A stretch of DNA of 64,000 nucleotides from an uncultured Paracoccaceae bacterium (lineage in GTDB: Bacteria; Pseudomonadota; Alphaproteobacteria; Rhodobacterales; Rhodobacteraceae): positions 62,001 through 126,000 of the forward strand of contig CANMPD010000005.1 of NCBI GenBank assembly GCA_947499635.1, in the 5' to 3' direction. The notes under the pieces are model-generated. The model was not told the DNA's origin and did not search any database. It worked only from the letters and a program-made list of their open reading frames with translations. The stretch's first letter is position 1; each line of letters opens with the position of its first letter. Below, piece after piece: positions 18,372 through 27,053 of the stretch. The position numbers were made by a program, and so were the translations under genes.

Positions 18372-19412
18372 ATGACTAAGACCAAAAAGATCAATCTCGC
18401 ACTGCAGGGCGGTGGTTCTCATGGTGCTTTTACTTGGGGTGTCCTTGACTATATTCTTGAGGATGGGCGTTTAGATTTTGAAGCCATTTCAGGAACGTCA
18501 GCGGGCGCTATGAACGCTGTTGTCTGTGTGGACGGCTTGATGAAGGGCGGCAACGATGGCGCCCGCGAAGCGTTAGAGAATTTTTGGCACAAGATGAGTG
18601 ACTCAGCCAAAACCAGCCCAATCCAACGTGCGCCATTTGATGTCTTCATGGGAAACTGGAGCCTTGAGAACTCTCCAGGCTATCATTTCTTTGACGCGCT
18701 GACACGGATCGTGTCACCCTATCAAATGAACCCTTTCAACATGAATCCCCTACACAGTTTAATAGAAGAGGTTGTTGATTTTGATAGAGTTCGCGCCTGT
18801 GACAACGTTAAGCTATTCATATCAGCAACAAATGTCGAAACCGGGCGTGTTAAAGTTTTTGACTCAAACCAGCTGACGTCTGACATGGTTATGGCCTCTG
18901 CCTGCCTACCAATGGTCTTTCAAGCGGTTGAAATTGATGGTGTACCGTATTGGGATGGCGGATATATGGGCAACCCGGCTTTGTTCCCCTTCCATACACA
19001 CACCGATTGCTCGGATATCGTTGTTATTCAAATCAACCCAGTAGAGCGATCCGGTGCGCCCAAAACAGCGCAGGAAATTATGAATCGGGTAAATGAAATC
19101 AGTTTCAACTCAAGCCTGTTAAAAGAACTTCGTTCAATAGATTTCGTGGCGCGTCTCATCCGCGAAGGCAAACTGTCTGCAGATGAGTATCGAGACACCC
19201 GAATTCACATTGTTGAAAATCAAGCGGCATTACTTCCCTTGGGTGCATCATCGAAAATGAACGCCGAACGGGATTTCCTCATTCATCTGCGCAATCTTGG
19301 TCGCAAAACTGCAGAGGCTTGGCTTGACCAAAACTTTGCCGATATCGGGCGTAAGGCAACTGTCGATATTGCCAAACTGTTTCAAGGAATAGGACCAGAA
19401 CACCAGGGTTAA
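18372..19412 (+). CDS. Patatin-like phospholipase/esterase
   Basis: A 346-residue patatin-family hydrolase. It shows the oxyanion glycines GGGSHGAF (residues 13-20), the nucleophile elbow GTSAG with Ser43, and the catalytic Asp195 in DGG. No signal peptide is present, so it is cytoplasmic. Patatins beside bdhA have been linked to granule-associated polyhydroxybutyrate or ester hydrolysis; here the pairing supports such a role, but a lipid substrate is equally possible. Confidence 0.88.
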   Translation: MTKTKKINLALQGGGSHGAFTWGVLDYILEDGRLDFEAISGTSAGAMNAVVCVDGLMKGGNDGAREALENFWHKMSDSAKTSPIQRAPFDVFMGNWSLENSPGYHFFDALTRIVSPYQMNPFNMNPLHSLIEEVVDFDRVRACDNVKLFISATNVETGRVKVFDSNQLTSDMVMASACLPMVFQAVEIDGVPYWDGGYMGNPALFPFHTHTDCSDIVVIQINPVERSGAPKTAQEIMNRVNEISFNSSLLKELRSIDFVARLIREGKLSADEYRDTRIHIVENQAALLPLGASSKMNAERDFLIHLRNLGRKTAEAWLDQNFADIGRKATVDIAKLFQGIGPEHQG

Positions 19413-19459
19413 CGAACTGCGATCTTGACCACCTCGTGTGGCAGATGATACACGTCTAT

Positions 19460-19981
19460 TTATGTAGCACTATCGGGAGTGCTGCGTTCATCCAGTATAA
19501 GCTGCATCATCACAAGGTCTAGCCAAGTCCCAAACTTAGCCCCAACTTCGCGCATTCGCCCGACCTCTTCAAAACCGTGGCGCATATGGAGCCGGATCGA
19601 AGCTGCATTTGTGCCATCAATTCCAGCGACCATTGCGTGTTTGCCCTGTGCTCGTGCACGTAAGATCAATTCATCAAGAAGACGCTTGGCCACGCCCTGC
19701 CCCCGGTGGTCTTTGTGAACATAAATTGAATGCTCAACCGTGAAACGGTAACCTTCCCACCCCCGCCAATCCCCAAAACTTGCATAGCCAGTCGCCAGAC
19801 CAGACGGATCGCGTGTGACGAGAACCGGATATCCCTGTGCTTGACGACTTTGCATCCAATCACGGCGGTTCTCTAAGTCGGCTAATGTCTTATTCCAGAT
19901 TGCAGTCGTATTGGCGACGGCCTCATTATATATATCAAGAATAGCAGGAAGATCCCCTTCCGTCGCATCAAAGACGTCCAT
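19460..19981 (-). CDS. GNAT N-acetyltransferase, phosphinothricin-acetyltransferase-like
   Basis: A 173-residue GNAT-fold protein. The acetyl-CoA-binding motif is VHKDHRGQGVAKRLLDEL around residues 86-103, and the N-terminal ATEGDLPAILDIYNEAV is typical of PAT/Bar-like enzymes that acetylate phosphinothricin, methionine sulfoximine or similar amino-acid analogues. The ATG at 19981 was preferred over a TTG nine codons upstream because a GGA element precedes it. It is convergent with the patatin gene and not evidently part of a neighbouring operon. Confidence 0.82.
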   Translation of the reverse strand: MDVFDATEGDLPAILDIYNEAVANTTAIWNKTLADLENRRDWMQSRQAQGYPVLVTRDPSGLATGYASFGDWRGWEGYRFTVEHSIYVHKDHRGQGVAKRLLDELILRARAQGKHAMVAGIDGTNAASIRLHMRHGFEEVGRMREVGAKFGTWLDLVMMQLILDERSTPDSAT

Positions 19982-20211
19982 GTCAGATCCATTCACAGTT
20001 AAGTCCAAATCAATTGCGCCAATATATTAGATGATAAAGCTATTCGTCTAGATCAACATATCCAGTAAAAGCCGGCAGTTAGGTGGCTATAGCTGATGGT
20101 TTACTTAAGAGATACAGTACACATTATAGGTCTCATTTTAACACGGATCGGTTTGCGTTAAGACTAAAATACCTTCAAAGTCGTCATTCACGTAAAAGGA
20201 TATGAGTGGAT

Positions 20212-20868
20212 ATGACCAGAAAACAAACTGTTAGTCCGCACGCCGGCGTAGCCTTACTACAGGATCCACATCATCTTCACGAGCCACGCGAAAAAGTGCT
20301 CGAAGTGGCGATTGGTCGCGAAGTTCGCGCACATCGGCGTAAGCAAGAGATTACAGTTGCGGAGCTTTCAGAAAGCACGGGCTTGTCGATTGGGATGCTG
20401 TCCAAAATTGAAAATGGGAATACATCCCCATCCTTGACCACATTACAAACCCTCGCAAATGCATTGTCCGTGCCTATCACAACGTTTTTCCGTGGCTTTG
20501 AAGAGGCACGCAGCGCCGTGCACACCAAAGCCGGAGAAGGTGTTGAACTGGAACGCGCAGGCACACGGGCACATCATCAATATAATTTGCTAGGGCATAT
20601 TGGTGCCAACACCAGCGGTGTTATCGTTGAACCTTACATGATCACCCTAACAGCAGAATCCGATCGGTTTCCAACCTTTCAGCACGCAGGTATCGAGACG
20701 ATCTATATGCTGGAAGGCGAAGTTGATTATCGCCATGGCGACGATATTTATAAGCTTATGCCCGGTGACACCTTATTCTTTGATGCGGACGCGCCACATG
20801 GTCCCGAAGAGCTCATAAAGCTGCCTGCACGGTATTTATCGATCATCAGCTACCCGCAAACAACCTAA
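20212..20868 (+). CDS. XRE-family regulator with C-terminal cupin
   Basis: A 218-residue regulator. An XRE helix-turn-helix covers about residues 30-90 (VAELSESTGLSIGMLSKIENGNTSPSL) and a cupin sensor domain about 115-215, with the ETIYMLEGEVDYRHGDDIYKLMPGDTLFFDADAPHG segment. The ATG at 20212 has AGGA 11 bases upstream; a GTG at 20206 is an alternative. Regulators of this type often control amine or amino-acid catabolism. It precedes the glx/glnT/eut block and is its best candidate regulator, although a 419-base gap separates them. Confidence 0.86.
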   Translation: MTRKQTVSPHAGVALLQDPHHLHEPREKVLEVAIGREVRAHRRKQEITVAELSESTGLSIGMLSKIENGNTSPSLTTLQTLANALSVPITTFFRGFEEARSAVHTKAGEGVELERAGTRAHHQYNLLGHIGANTSGVIVEPYMITLTAESDRFPTFQHAGIETIYMLEGEVDYRHGDDIYKLMPGDTLFFDADAPHGPEELIKLPARYLSIISYPQTT

Positions 20869-20882
20869 CAAAGACGCAAAAC

Positions 20883-21156
20883 TCACTGTTTCAAAGGTGT
20901 TTCCGTGTCGAGATCCGGAGACACCCCAAAAACCTGCATAAATGAGATCCGCAACGGTATGCTTAGGCAATCGTAAAACCCTGCGCAAACCATCTGCGTC
21001 AAGTTCACTTTTGTGTCCATGCCCGCGACCTGCACTGTGCAGATCGACTAACTATTTTTCCACGACATTCATCTCTGTTGGTTTGTCTCTTGGACGAGTG
21101 TGCCAATCTCGCTGAGTGATCCTGTCTGGCATTGGCTCTGCTCTAAACTCAAACAT
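20883..21156 (-). pseudogene. Possible decayed small gene
   Basis: Reading from an ATG at 21156 gives 34 codons, then a TAG at 21054-21052. The same frame continues with coding-like composition to about 20930, where a shift of frame gives a plausible protein end (MQVFGVSPDLDTETPLKQ) and a TGA at 20885-20883. I do not recognise the product, and chance open frames are not excluded. Confidence 0.2.
21127..21142 (+). promoter_or_regulatory. Candidate sigma-54 (-24/-12) promoter
   Basis: TGGCATTGGCTCTGCT places GG and GC exactly 12 bases apart, with TGGCA at -24 and TGCT at -12. This matches most of the TGGCACG-N4-TTGCW consensus. It lies about 146 bases before glxB. Control of nitrogen-assimilation genes by NtrC/sigma-54 is well known, so the location is plausible. 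No NtrC sites were identified. Confidence 0.35.
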
Positions 21157-21287
21157 GCTTATTTAACGTCACATCAATTATTACCCTTTAGGAATATTTT
21201 TTTCCTGCAATTGAAGTATGCATTATTTGATGTTAAAGGTGACTCGGCCCGTCTTAATCCGCGGGTGGAAACATTTGAGGAAAGTAC

Positions 21288-22217
21288 ATGTGCGGGATCG
21301 TCGGACTTTTTCTAAAAGACAAAGCATTAGAACCTGAATTGGGACGGCTTTTGACGGGTATGTTGATCACGATGACGGATCGCGGCCCAGACAGCGCTGG
21401 CATTGCCATTTATGGTTCAGAAACAGATGGTAAGACCAAGGTCGTCGTCCAATCTGATACCCCCTCCACAGCCTTTTCGGGCTTGGAGGATACCTTGCAG
21501 ACAGCCATGGGGCAGCCTATCGGAATTGATGTCAAAGACACCCATGCTGTTTTGACAATTCCAACCGGTACAACAGAACAGCTCCGCGCGATTTTAGCCG
21601 AGCTTGAGACACCCATCCGTTTCATGAGCCGCGGCGAAACTTTGGAGATTTACAAGGAAGTTGGCCTGCCCAAGAATGTGGCGGCGCAGTTTGAAATTGC
21701 GCAGATGTCAGGCACACACGGGATTGGTCATACGCGTATGGCAACTGAATCGGCCGTAACAACAATGGGAGCGCACCCATTCAATACCGGCGACGATCAA
21801 TGCCTTGTGCACAATGGCTCCCTGTCCAACCATAACAGGTTGCGCAGCAAGCTGCGCCGCGAAGGCATTCATATTGAGACCGAGAACGATACCGAAGTTG
21901 GTGCCGCTTATTTAACATGGCAGATGCAACGCGGAGCAACATTGGGGCAAGCTCTTGAACGGTCACTTGAGGATCTTGATGGGTTCTTTACCTTTGTGGT
22001 TGGGACAAAAGATGGCTTTGGCGTCGTGCGCGATCCTATTGCCTGCAAACCTGCGGTCATGGCTGAAACAGATCAGTATGTTGCCTTTGGATCGGAATAC
22101 CGCGCTCTTGTCGATTTGCCAGGGATCGAAACCGCCCGTGTTTGGGAGCCCGAACCCGCCACCGTTTATTTTTGGAACCACGACGGAACCCCGTCCAACA
22201 CTACGAAAGCGGCCTAG
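21288..22217 (+). CDS. glxB: Class II glutamine amidotransferase, GlxB-like
   Basis: A 309-residue Ntn-type glutamine amidotransferase corresponding to the N-terminal domain of glutamate synthase. The nucleophile Cys2 directly follows Met1 (MCGIVGLF), and GTHGIGHTRMATES (about residues 144-157) and the HNGSLSNH segment (about residues 181-188) are present. It should release ammonia from glutamine for the FMN partner encoded two genes downstream. Members of this three-gene set are called GlxB or, in the N-methylglutamate pathway, MgsA. GlxB is preferred because no N-methylglutamate dehydrogenase genes follow. The next gene begins immediately after the stop. Confidence 0.85.
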   Translation: MCGIVGLFLKDKALEPELGRLLTGMLITMTDRGPDSAGIAIYGSETDGKTKVVVQSDTPSTAFSGLEDTLQTAMGQPIGIDVKDTHAVLTIPTGTTEQLRAILAELETPIRFMSRGETLEIYKEVGLPKNVAAQFEIAQMSGTHGIGHTRMATESAVTTMGAHPFNTGDDQCLVHNGSLSNHNRLRSKLRREGIHIETENDTEVGAAYLTWQMQRGATLGQALERSLEDLDGFFTFVVGTKDGFGVVRDPIACKPAVMAETDQYVAFGSEYRALVDLPGIETARVWEPEPATVYFWNHDGTPSNTTKAA

Positions 22218-22895
22218 ATGCAGACGATTGATATGCAAGAGGTCAGCCTGCGCGATGTGAATGCGACGTTACATGAACAGGCCGAGACGACAAATCAGAC
22301 CACTTGGACCCTTGAAAACCCTAAAGGCGCACATGCAATTGCCTGCGGACTAGACGCACCAATTGAAGTCACAGTCAAAGGATCAACCGGCTATTATTGC
22401 GCAGGTATGAACCAACAGGCGACCGTCAACATCAAGGGCTCCGCTGGTCCCGGGGTTGCCGAAAACATGATGAGCGGCACGGTGATCATCGACGGAGACG
22501 CCAGTCAATACGCCGGTGCCACCGGACACGGTGGGCTGTTGGTCATCAAAGGCAATGCTTCTAGCCGCTGTGGTATTTCGATGAAAGGCATCGACATCGT
22601 TGTGCACGGCAATATCGGCCACATGTCCGCATTTATGGCGCAATCTGGCAATTTAGTTGTCTGCGGCGACGCCGGAGAAGCTTTGGGTGACAGCCTCTAT
22701 GAGGCACGTTTGTTTGTACGAGGTTCGGTCAAATCCTTGGGCGCCGATTGCATCGAAAAAGAGATGCGTCCCGAGCATCTGGAGATCCTCACCGATTTGC
22801 TGGAACGCGCAGGTTCAGACGCAAAACCTAGCGAATTCAAACGTTATGGGTCGGCTCGCAAACTCTATAATTTCAATATCGACAACGCATATTAG
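22218..22895 (+). CDS. glxC: GXGXG-motif protein, GlxC-like
   Basis: A 225-residue protein equivalent to the C-terminal beta-helix (GXGXG) domain of glutamate synthase GltB, a structural domain with repeated glycine turns (for example GSTGYYCAGMNQ, GSAGPGVAENM, GDASQYAGATGHGG). Together with GlxB and GlxD it reconstitutes a split glutamate-synthase-like complex. It is adjacent to glxB with no gap and ten bases before glxD. Confidence 0.85.
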   Translation: MQTIDMQEVSLRDVNATLHEQAETTNQTTWTLENPKGAHAIACGLDAPIEVTVKGSTGYYCAGMNQQATVNIKGSAGPGVAENMMSGTVIIDGDASQYAGATGHGGLLVIKGNASSRCGISMKGIDIVVHGNIGHMSAFMAQSGNLVVCGDAGEALGDSLYEARLFVRGSVKSLGADCIEKEMRPEHLEILTDLLERAGSDAKPSEFKRYGSARKLYNFNIDNAY

Positions 22896-22904
22896 GGGAT
22901 GGGC

Positions 22905-24248
22905 ATGAACGACGAACACGCAAGCGCTCCGCGCACAACGCCAATCCAATCGGCAACATTTTCCAATCCTGTGAACGCAGAAATCCGTCGCTCTGCCGCG
23001 ACCGGCATTTATGATATCCGCGGTGGTGGGGCAAAACGTAAACTGCCTCATTTTGATGATCTGTTGTTCCTTGGGGCATCCATGTCGCGGTATCCTTTGG
23101 AAGGTTATCGCGAAAAATGCACGACATCTGTCACACTTGGGACGCGTTTTGCCGCAAACCCCATTGAACTGGACATCCCCATTACGATTGCAGGCATGTC
23201 TTTTGGCGCCTTGTCCGGTCCCGCCAAAGAGGCGCTCGGACGTGGTGCAACATTGGCGGGGACATCGACAACCACAGGCGATGGCGGCATGACCAACGAA
23301 GAGCGCGGTCATTCCAACAAACTGGTCTACCAATACCTACCGTCGCGCTATGGGATGAACCCTGTCGACTTACGCCGTGCGGATGCGATTGAAATCGTGG
23401 TTGGCCAAGGGGCAAAACCTGGCGGCGGTGGCATGCTATTGGGCCAAAAGATCAGCGACCGCGTTGCCGAGATGCGTAACCTTCCAAAAGGCATCGACCA
23501 ACGGTCCGCTTGCCGTCACCCAGATTGGACCGGACCGGACGATTTGGAAATTAAGATCCTCGAACTGCGTGAAATTACTGCATGGAAGGTCCCGATCTAC
23601 ATCAAAGTTGGTGGTGCGCGCCCGTATTTTGATACGACATTGGCGGTCAAGGCCGGTGCGGACGTTGTGGTCTTAGACGGGATGCAGGGCGGCACGGCGG
23701 CGACGCAGGATGTGTTTATTGAAAACGTCGGCCAGCCGATACTTGCCTGTATTCGCGAAGCCGTGCGTGCTTTGCAAGATCTTGGGATGCACCGCGAGGT
23801 ACAACTTGTTGTCTCGGGCGGTATTCGCAATGGCGCAGATGTGGCAAAATGCATGGCACTTGGTGCGGATGCTGTCGCAATCGGCACCGCAGCGTTGATC
23901 GCATTGGGCGACAACGACCCCAAATGGGAAGCCGAGTATAACGCTCTTGGCACCACCGCAGGCGCCTATGACGACTGGCACGAGGGACAAGATCCCGCAG
24001 GGATCACCACACAAGATCCAGAGCTCATGAAGCGCTTTGACCCTATCGAAGGCGGGCGACGCCTGAACAATTACCTCAAGGTCATGACCTTAGAGGCGCA
24101 AACAATCGCCCGTGCCTGTGGCAAAAGCCATTTGCATAATCTTGAACCAGAAGACCTTTGCGCGCTGACATTAGAAGCAGCCGCGATGGCTAAAATCCCG
24201 CTGGCTGGCACGGATTGGTACCCCGGCAAGCCAAATACATCTTTCTAG
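22905..24248 (+). CDS. glxD: FMN-binding glutamate synthase family protein, GlxD-like
   Basis: A 447-residue TIM-barrel protein equivalent to the central FMN domain of GltB. Recognisable segments are SFGALSGPAKEALGRGA, TTTGDGGM, GQGAKPGGGGMLLGQKI, then KVGGARPYFDTTLAVKAGADVVVLDGMQGGTAATQ and SGGIRNGADVAKCMALGADAVAIGTAAL for phosphate and flavin binding. It should make glutamate (or an N-substituted glutamate) from ammonia (or an amine) and an oxoacid. The ATG at 22905 is used because AGGGG lies seven bases before it; an ATG two codons earlier is too close to that site. Confidence 0.86.
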   Translation: MNDEHASAPRTTPIQSATFSNPVNAEIRRSAATGIYDIRGGGAKRKLPHFDDLLFLGASMSRYPLEGYREKCTTSVTLGTRFAANPIELDIPITIAGMSFGALSGPAKEALGRGATLAGTSTTTGDGGMTNEERGHSNKLVYQYLPSRYGMNPVDLRRADAIEIVVGQGAKPGGGGMLLGQKISDRVAEMRNLPKGIDQRSACRHPDWTGPDDLEIKILELREITAWKVPIYIKVGGARPYFDTTLAVKAGADVVVLDGMQGGTAATQDVFIENVGQPILACIREAVRALQDLGMHREVQLVVSGGIRNGADVAKCMALGADAVAIGTAALIALGDNDPKWEAEYNALGTTAGAYDDWHEGQDPAGITTQDPELMKRFDPIEGGRRLNNYLKVMTLEAQTIARACGKSHLHNLEPEDLCALTLEAAAMAKIPLAGTDWYPGKPNTSF

Positions 24249-24258
24249 ACAAGACAAA

Positions 24259-24290
24259 GGGCGCATGGCGATTTCGCCGGCGCCCGTTTT
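24259..24290 (+). terminator. Intercistronic terminator-like hairpin between glxD and glnT
   Basis: GGGCGC (24259-24264) pairs with GCGCCC (24280-24285), with an inner GGCGA/TCGCC stem and a GTTTT run directly after. A second hairpin, GGCCAA/TTGGCC, follows at 24292-24307. The pair could attenuate transcription into glnT or set different mRNA levels for glxBCD and glnT. Confidence 0.55.
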
Positions 24291-24329
24291 CGGCCAACCC
24301 ATTGGCCCGACCAACAACAGGGAAACACA

Positions 24330-25655
24330 ATGACCGTAGATCTCGCTGAATACGCCGCTGAAAAAGGCGTAAAATACTTCATGATAAGCTTCACCGACCT
24401 GTTTGGGGGGCAACGGGCCAAGCTGGTCCCAGCGCAAGCGATTGCTGACATGCAGCAAGATGGCGCGGGATTTGCAGGGTTTGCGACATATCTGGATATG
24501 ACACCTGCGCATCCTGACATGCTTGCTGTGCCTGATCCGTCGTCCGTTACCCAGTTGCCATGGAAACCCGAGGTCGCTTGGGTCGCAGGCAACTGCGTCA
24601 TGGAAGGGCAAGACGTGGCCCAAGCCCCGCGAAATGTCTTGCGCAAGCTGATCGACGAAGCGGCCGACGAAGGTCTACGCGTAAAAACAGGGATTGAGGC
24701 TGAGTATTTCCTGCTGACCCCTGATGGCAGCCAAATTAGCGATGAATATGACACGGCTGCCAAGCCCTGCTATGATCAACAGGCTGTAATGCGACGCTAT
24801 GATGTGGTCCGCGAAATTTGCGATTACATGCTAGAGCTGGGTTGGGGCCCCTACCAAAACGATCACGAAGACGCCAATGGCCAATTCGAGATGAACTGGG
24901 AATATGACGACGCGCTCAAAACCGCTGACAAGCACTCCTTTTTTAAGTTCATGACCAAATCGGTTGCGGAAAAGCACGGCTTTCGCGCAACCTTTATGCC
25001 CAAACCAATCGAAGGCCTGACTGGAAACGGCTGTCACGCCCATATTTCCGTTTGGGATATGGCAGGCGAAACCAATGTATTCGCGATGGAGCCAAACGAC
25101 AGCTCGCAAACTGCTGAGTTGGGCCTGTCAGATCAAGGCCGGCACTTTCTTGGCGGCATTATGAAACATGCCAGCGCCTTGGCTGCGATCACCAATCCAA
25201 CGGTGAACAGCTATAAGCGGATCAATGCGCCACGCACAATGTCCGGCGCGACCTGGGCACCAAATTCCGTGACATGGACCGGCAACAACCGCACGCATAT
25301 GGTACGTGTTCCAGGTCCTGGCCGATTTGAATTGCGCTTGCCCGACGGAGCCGTAAACCCGTATTTGCTTCAAGCGGTTATTATCGCAGCAGGCCTGTCC
25401 GGTATCCGCTCCAAATCTGACCCGGGGCCACGTTATGATATTGACATGTATGCCGAAGGTCACACAATCAGTGGCGCACCAAAACTGCCATTGAACATGC
25501 TAGATGCGATGCGGGAATATGACAAAGACGAAGGTCTCAAGGCTGCTATGGGTCAAGAGTTTTCACAGTCTTATGTCAAAATGAAACTGCAGGAATGGGA
25601 TAGCTTTGTAGGCTATTTCAGCCAATGGGAAAAAGACCATACATTGGACATCTAA
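24330..25655 (+). CDS. glnT: Type III glutamine synthetase-like ligase, GlnT
   Basis: A 441-residue member of the glutamine synthetase superfamily of the rhizobial GlnT kind. Active-site blocks are visible: GIEAEYFLL, NGQFEMNW, GNGCHAHIS and the RVPGPGRFELRLPD segment near the C-terminus. GlnT joins glutamate with ammonia; related enzymes use methylamine (GmaS) or ethanolamine (Streptomyces GlnA4). Because it lies between glxBCD and eutBC, it may either capture ammonia from ethanolamine or make a gamma-glutamyl amide. The ATG at 24330 follows an AGGG ribosome site. Confidence 0.87.
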   Translation: MTVDLAEYAAEKGVKYFMISFTDLFGGQRAKLVPAQAIADMQQDGAGFAGFATYLDMTPAHPDMLAVPDPSSVTQLPWKPEVAWVAGNCVMEGQDVAQAPRNVLRKLIDEAADEGLRVKTGIEAEYFLLTPDGSQISDEYDTAAKPCYDQQAVMRRYDVVREICDYMLELGWGPYQNDHEDANGQFEMNWEYDDALKTADKHSFFKFMTKSVAEKHGFRATFMPKPIEGLTGNGCHAHISVWDMAGETNVFAMEPNDSSQTAELGLSDQGRHFLGGIMKHASALAAITNPTVNSYKRINAPRTMSGATWAPNSVTWTGNNRTHMVRVPGPGRFELRLPDGAVNPYLLQAVIIAAGLSGIRSKSDPGPRYDIDMYAEGHTISGAPKLPLNMLDAMREYDKDEGLKAAMGQEFSQSYVKMKLQEWDSFVGYFSQWEKDHTLDI

Positions 25656-25676
25656 CGCAACGAGGAGATGTAAGAC

Positions 25677-27053
25677 ATGAGTTATCACGCAGACATTGCT
25701 GGCCAGCGGTTTCGCTGGCCCTCACTTAAGGCAGTGTTAGCTCATGCAACTCCTGAACGCTCCGGTGATCTACTTGCTGGTCTTGCCGCATCTGGGCAAG
25801 TGGAACGGCTGGCTGCCCAACATTGTCTCGCGGATGTGCCACTCAAGGCATTTCTGGACGATGTCATGCAGATCGATGGTGACGATGTCACACGGTTGAT
25901 CATGGACCAACACGACCTCAAAGCCTTTGCGCCCGTCGCATCGCTCACCGTCGGTGCATTTCGTGACTGGCTGCTAGATCCGCAGGTAACAGGTGCGCAA
26001 CTCAAAGCCCTAGCATGGGGCCTTACCCCCGAAATGGTTGCGGCAGTGTCCAAACTTATGCGCGTGCAAGATTTAATTGCCGTGGCTGCCAAAATCGAAG
26101 TCGTCACACGGTTTCGTTCAACCATTGGCCTTACCGGTCGTATGTCGACGCGCAATCAGCCCAATCACCCCTCTGATGACAGTCGTGGTATCGCTTTATC
26201 TGCAATCGACGGATTGCTGATGGGCACAGGCGACGCTGTGATTGGCGTCAACCCTGCAACTGACACGGTCGCGGATTACATTCGCATTTGCGAGGTTTTG
26301 GATGTCATCACAACGCAGCTTGAAATTCCAACGCAACATTGCCTGTTAGGTCACGTCAGTACCGCCCTTGCCGCGATGAACCAGCAGGCTCCTGTTGATC
26401 TGGTGTTTCAATCCGTGGCGGGGTCAACCAAAGCAAATGACGGATTTGGTGTCAGCCTCTCGATGCTAAACGAAGCCTATGATGCTGTGCAGGGCCTTGG
26501 CCGGGCCCCTGCAGGCAGCAATCTGATGTATTTTGAAACCGGACAAGGTGCAGCGCTATCCGCTGATGCGCATCACGGCATGGATCAGCAAACAATTGAA
26601 ACACGCGCCTACGCCGTGGCGCGCCAATATCGTCCACTTTTGGTAAACACAGTTGTTGGGTTTATTGGGCCCGAGTATTTAGCCGATGGCAAACAAATCA
26701 TCCGCGCAGGTCTCGAAGATCATTTCTGTGGCAAGTTGCTTGGCCTGCCGATGGGCGTCGATGTCTGTTACACCAACCACTCATATGCGGACCAAGAGGA
26801 CATGGACGTCCTGCTAACCGTCCTCTCCGCTGCCGGTGTCAATTTCGTAATCACCGTGCCGGGATCAGACGACATTATGTTGAATTATCAGTCATTGTCC
26901 TTCCAAGATTCAATATACATTCGCGACACCCTGCGCCGCCCTCCTGCCCCTGAATTCGAAGCCTGGATTCAGGCGCATGGAATTGGAACGCCAGAGGCAA
27001 CACTGCCCTCCGTGCAATCTGCTCTGGCACAACTAAAGTTGCCCGCAACATGA
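25677..27053 (+). CDS. eutB: Ethanolamine ammonia-lyase large subunit
   Basis: A 458-residue EutB, the catalytic TIM-barrel subunit of adenosylcobalamin-dependent ethanolamine ammonia-lyase (ethanolamine to acetaldehyde plus ammonia). Family segments are clear, including FRSTIGLTGRMSTRNQPNHPSDD without its ends, and FQSVAGSTKANDGFGVSL. GAGGAG lies nine bases before the ATG. It is coupled to eutC by ATGA. No microcompartment shell, EutE dehydrogenase or EutA reactivase is in this window, which fits a simple nitrogen-source role. Confidence 0.95.
   Translation: MSYHADIAGQRFRWPSLKAVLAHATPERSGDLLAGLAASGQVERLAAQHCLADVPLKAFLDDVMQIDGDDVTRLIMDQHDLKAFAPVASLTVGAFRDWLLDPQVTGAQLKALAWGLTPEMVAAVSKLMRVQDLIAVAAKIEVVTRFRSTIGLTGRMSTRNQPNHPSDDSRGIALSAIDGLLMGTGDAVIGVNPATDTVADYIRICEVLDVITTQLEIPTQHCLLGHVSTALAAMNQQAPVDLVFQSVAGSTKANDGFGVSLSMLNEAYDAVQGLGRAPAGSNLMYFETGQGAALSADAHHGMDQQTIETRAYAVARQYRPLLVNTVVGFIGPEYLADGKQIIRAGLEDHFCGKLLGLPMGVDVCYTNHSYADQEDMDVLLTVLSAAGVNFVITVPGSDDIMLNYQSLSFQDSIYIRDTLRRPPAPEFEAWIQAHGIGTPEATLPSVQSALAQLKLPAT

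Larger units (their letters stand above)
20869..21287. other. 419-base intergenic region with a sigma-54-like site and a decayed frame
   Basis: No intact gene was found here. The minus strand carries a broken coding-like frame (20883-21156) with an internal stop and an apparent frameshift. The plus strand carries a sigma-54-like promoter match at 21127-21142. The last 100 bases before glxB are AT-rich. An ATTTGAGGAAAG leader with GAGG serves as the ribosome site of glxB. Confidence 0.5.

Noticed and set aside
22899-22904. ATG at 22899 as start of glxD
   Set aside because: It almost touches the AGGGG ribosome site, while the in-frame ATG at 22905 has normal spacing.
21288-25655. Assignment as mgsABC-gmaS of the N-methylglutamate pathway
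   Set aside because: The N-methylglutamate dehydrogenase genes mgdABCD do not follow, and eutBC do. The GlxBCD/GlnT naming is safer, although the families overlap.
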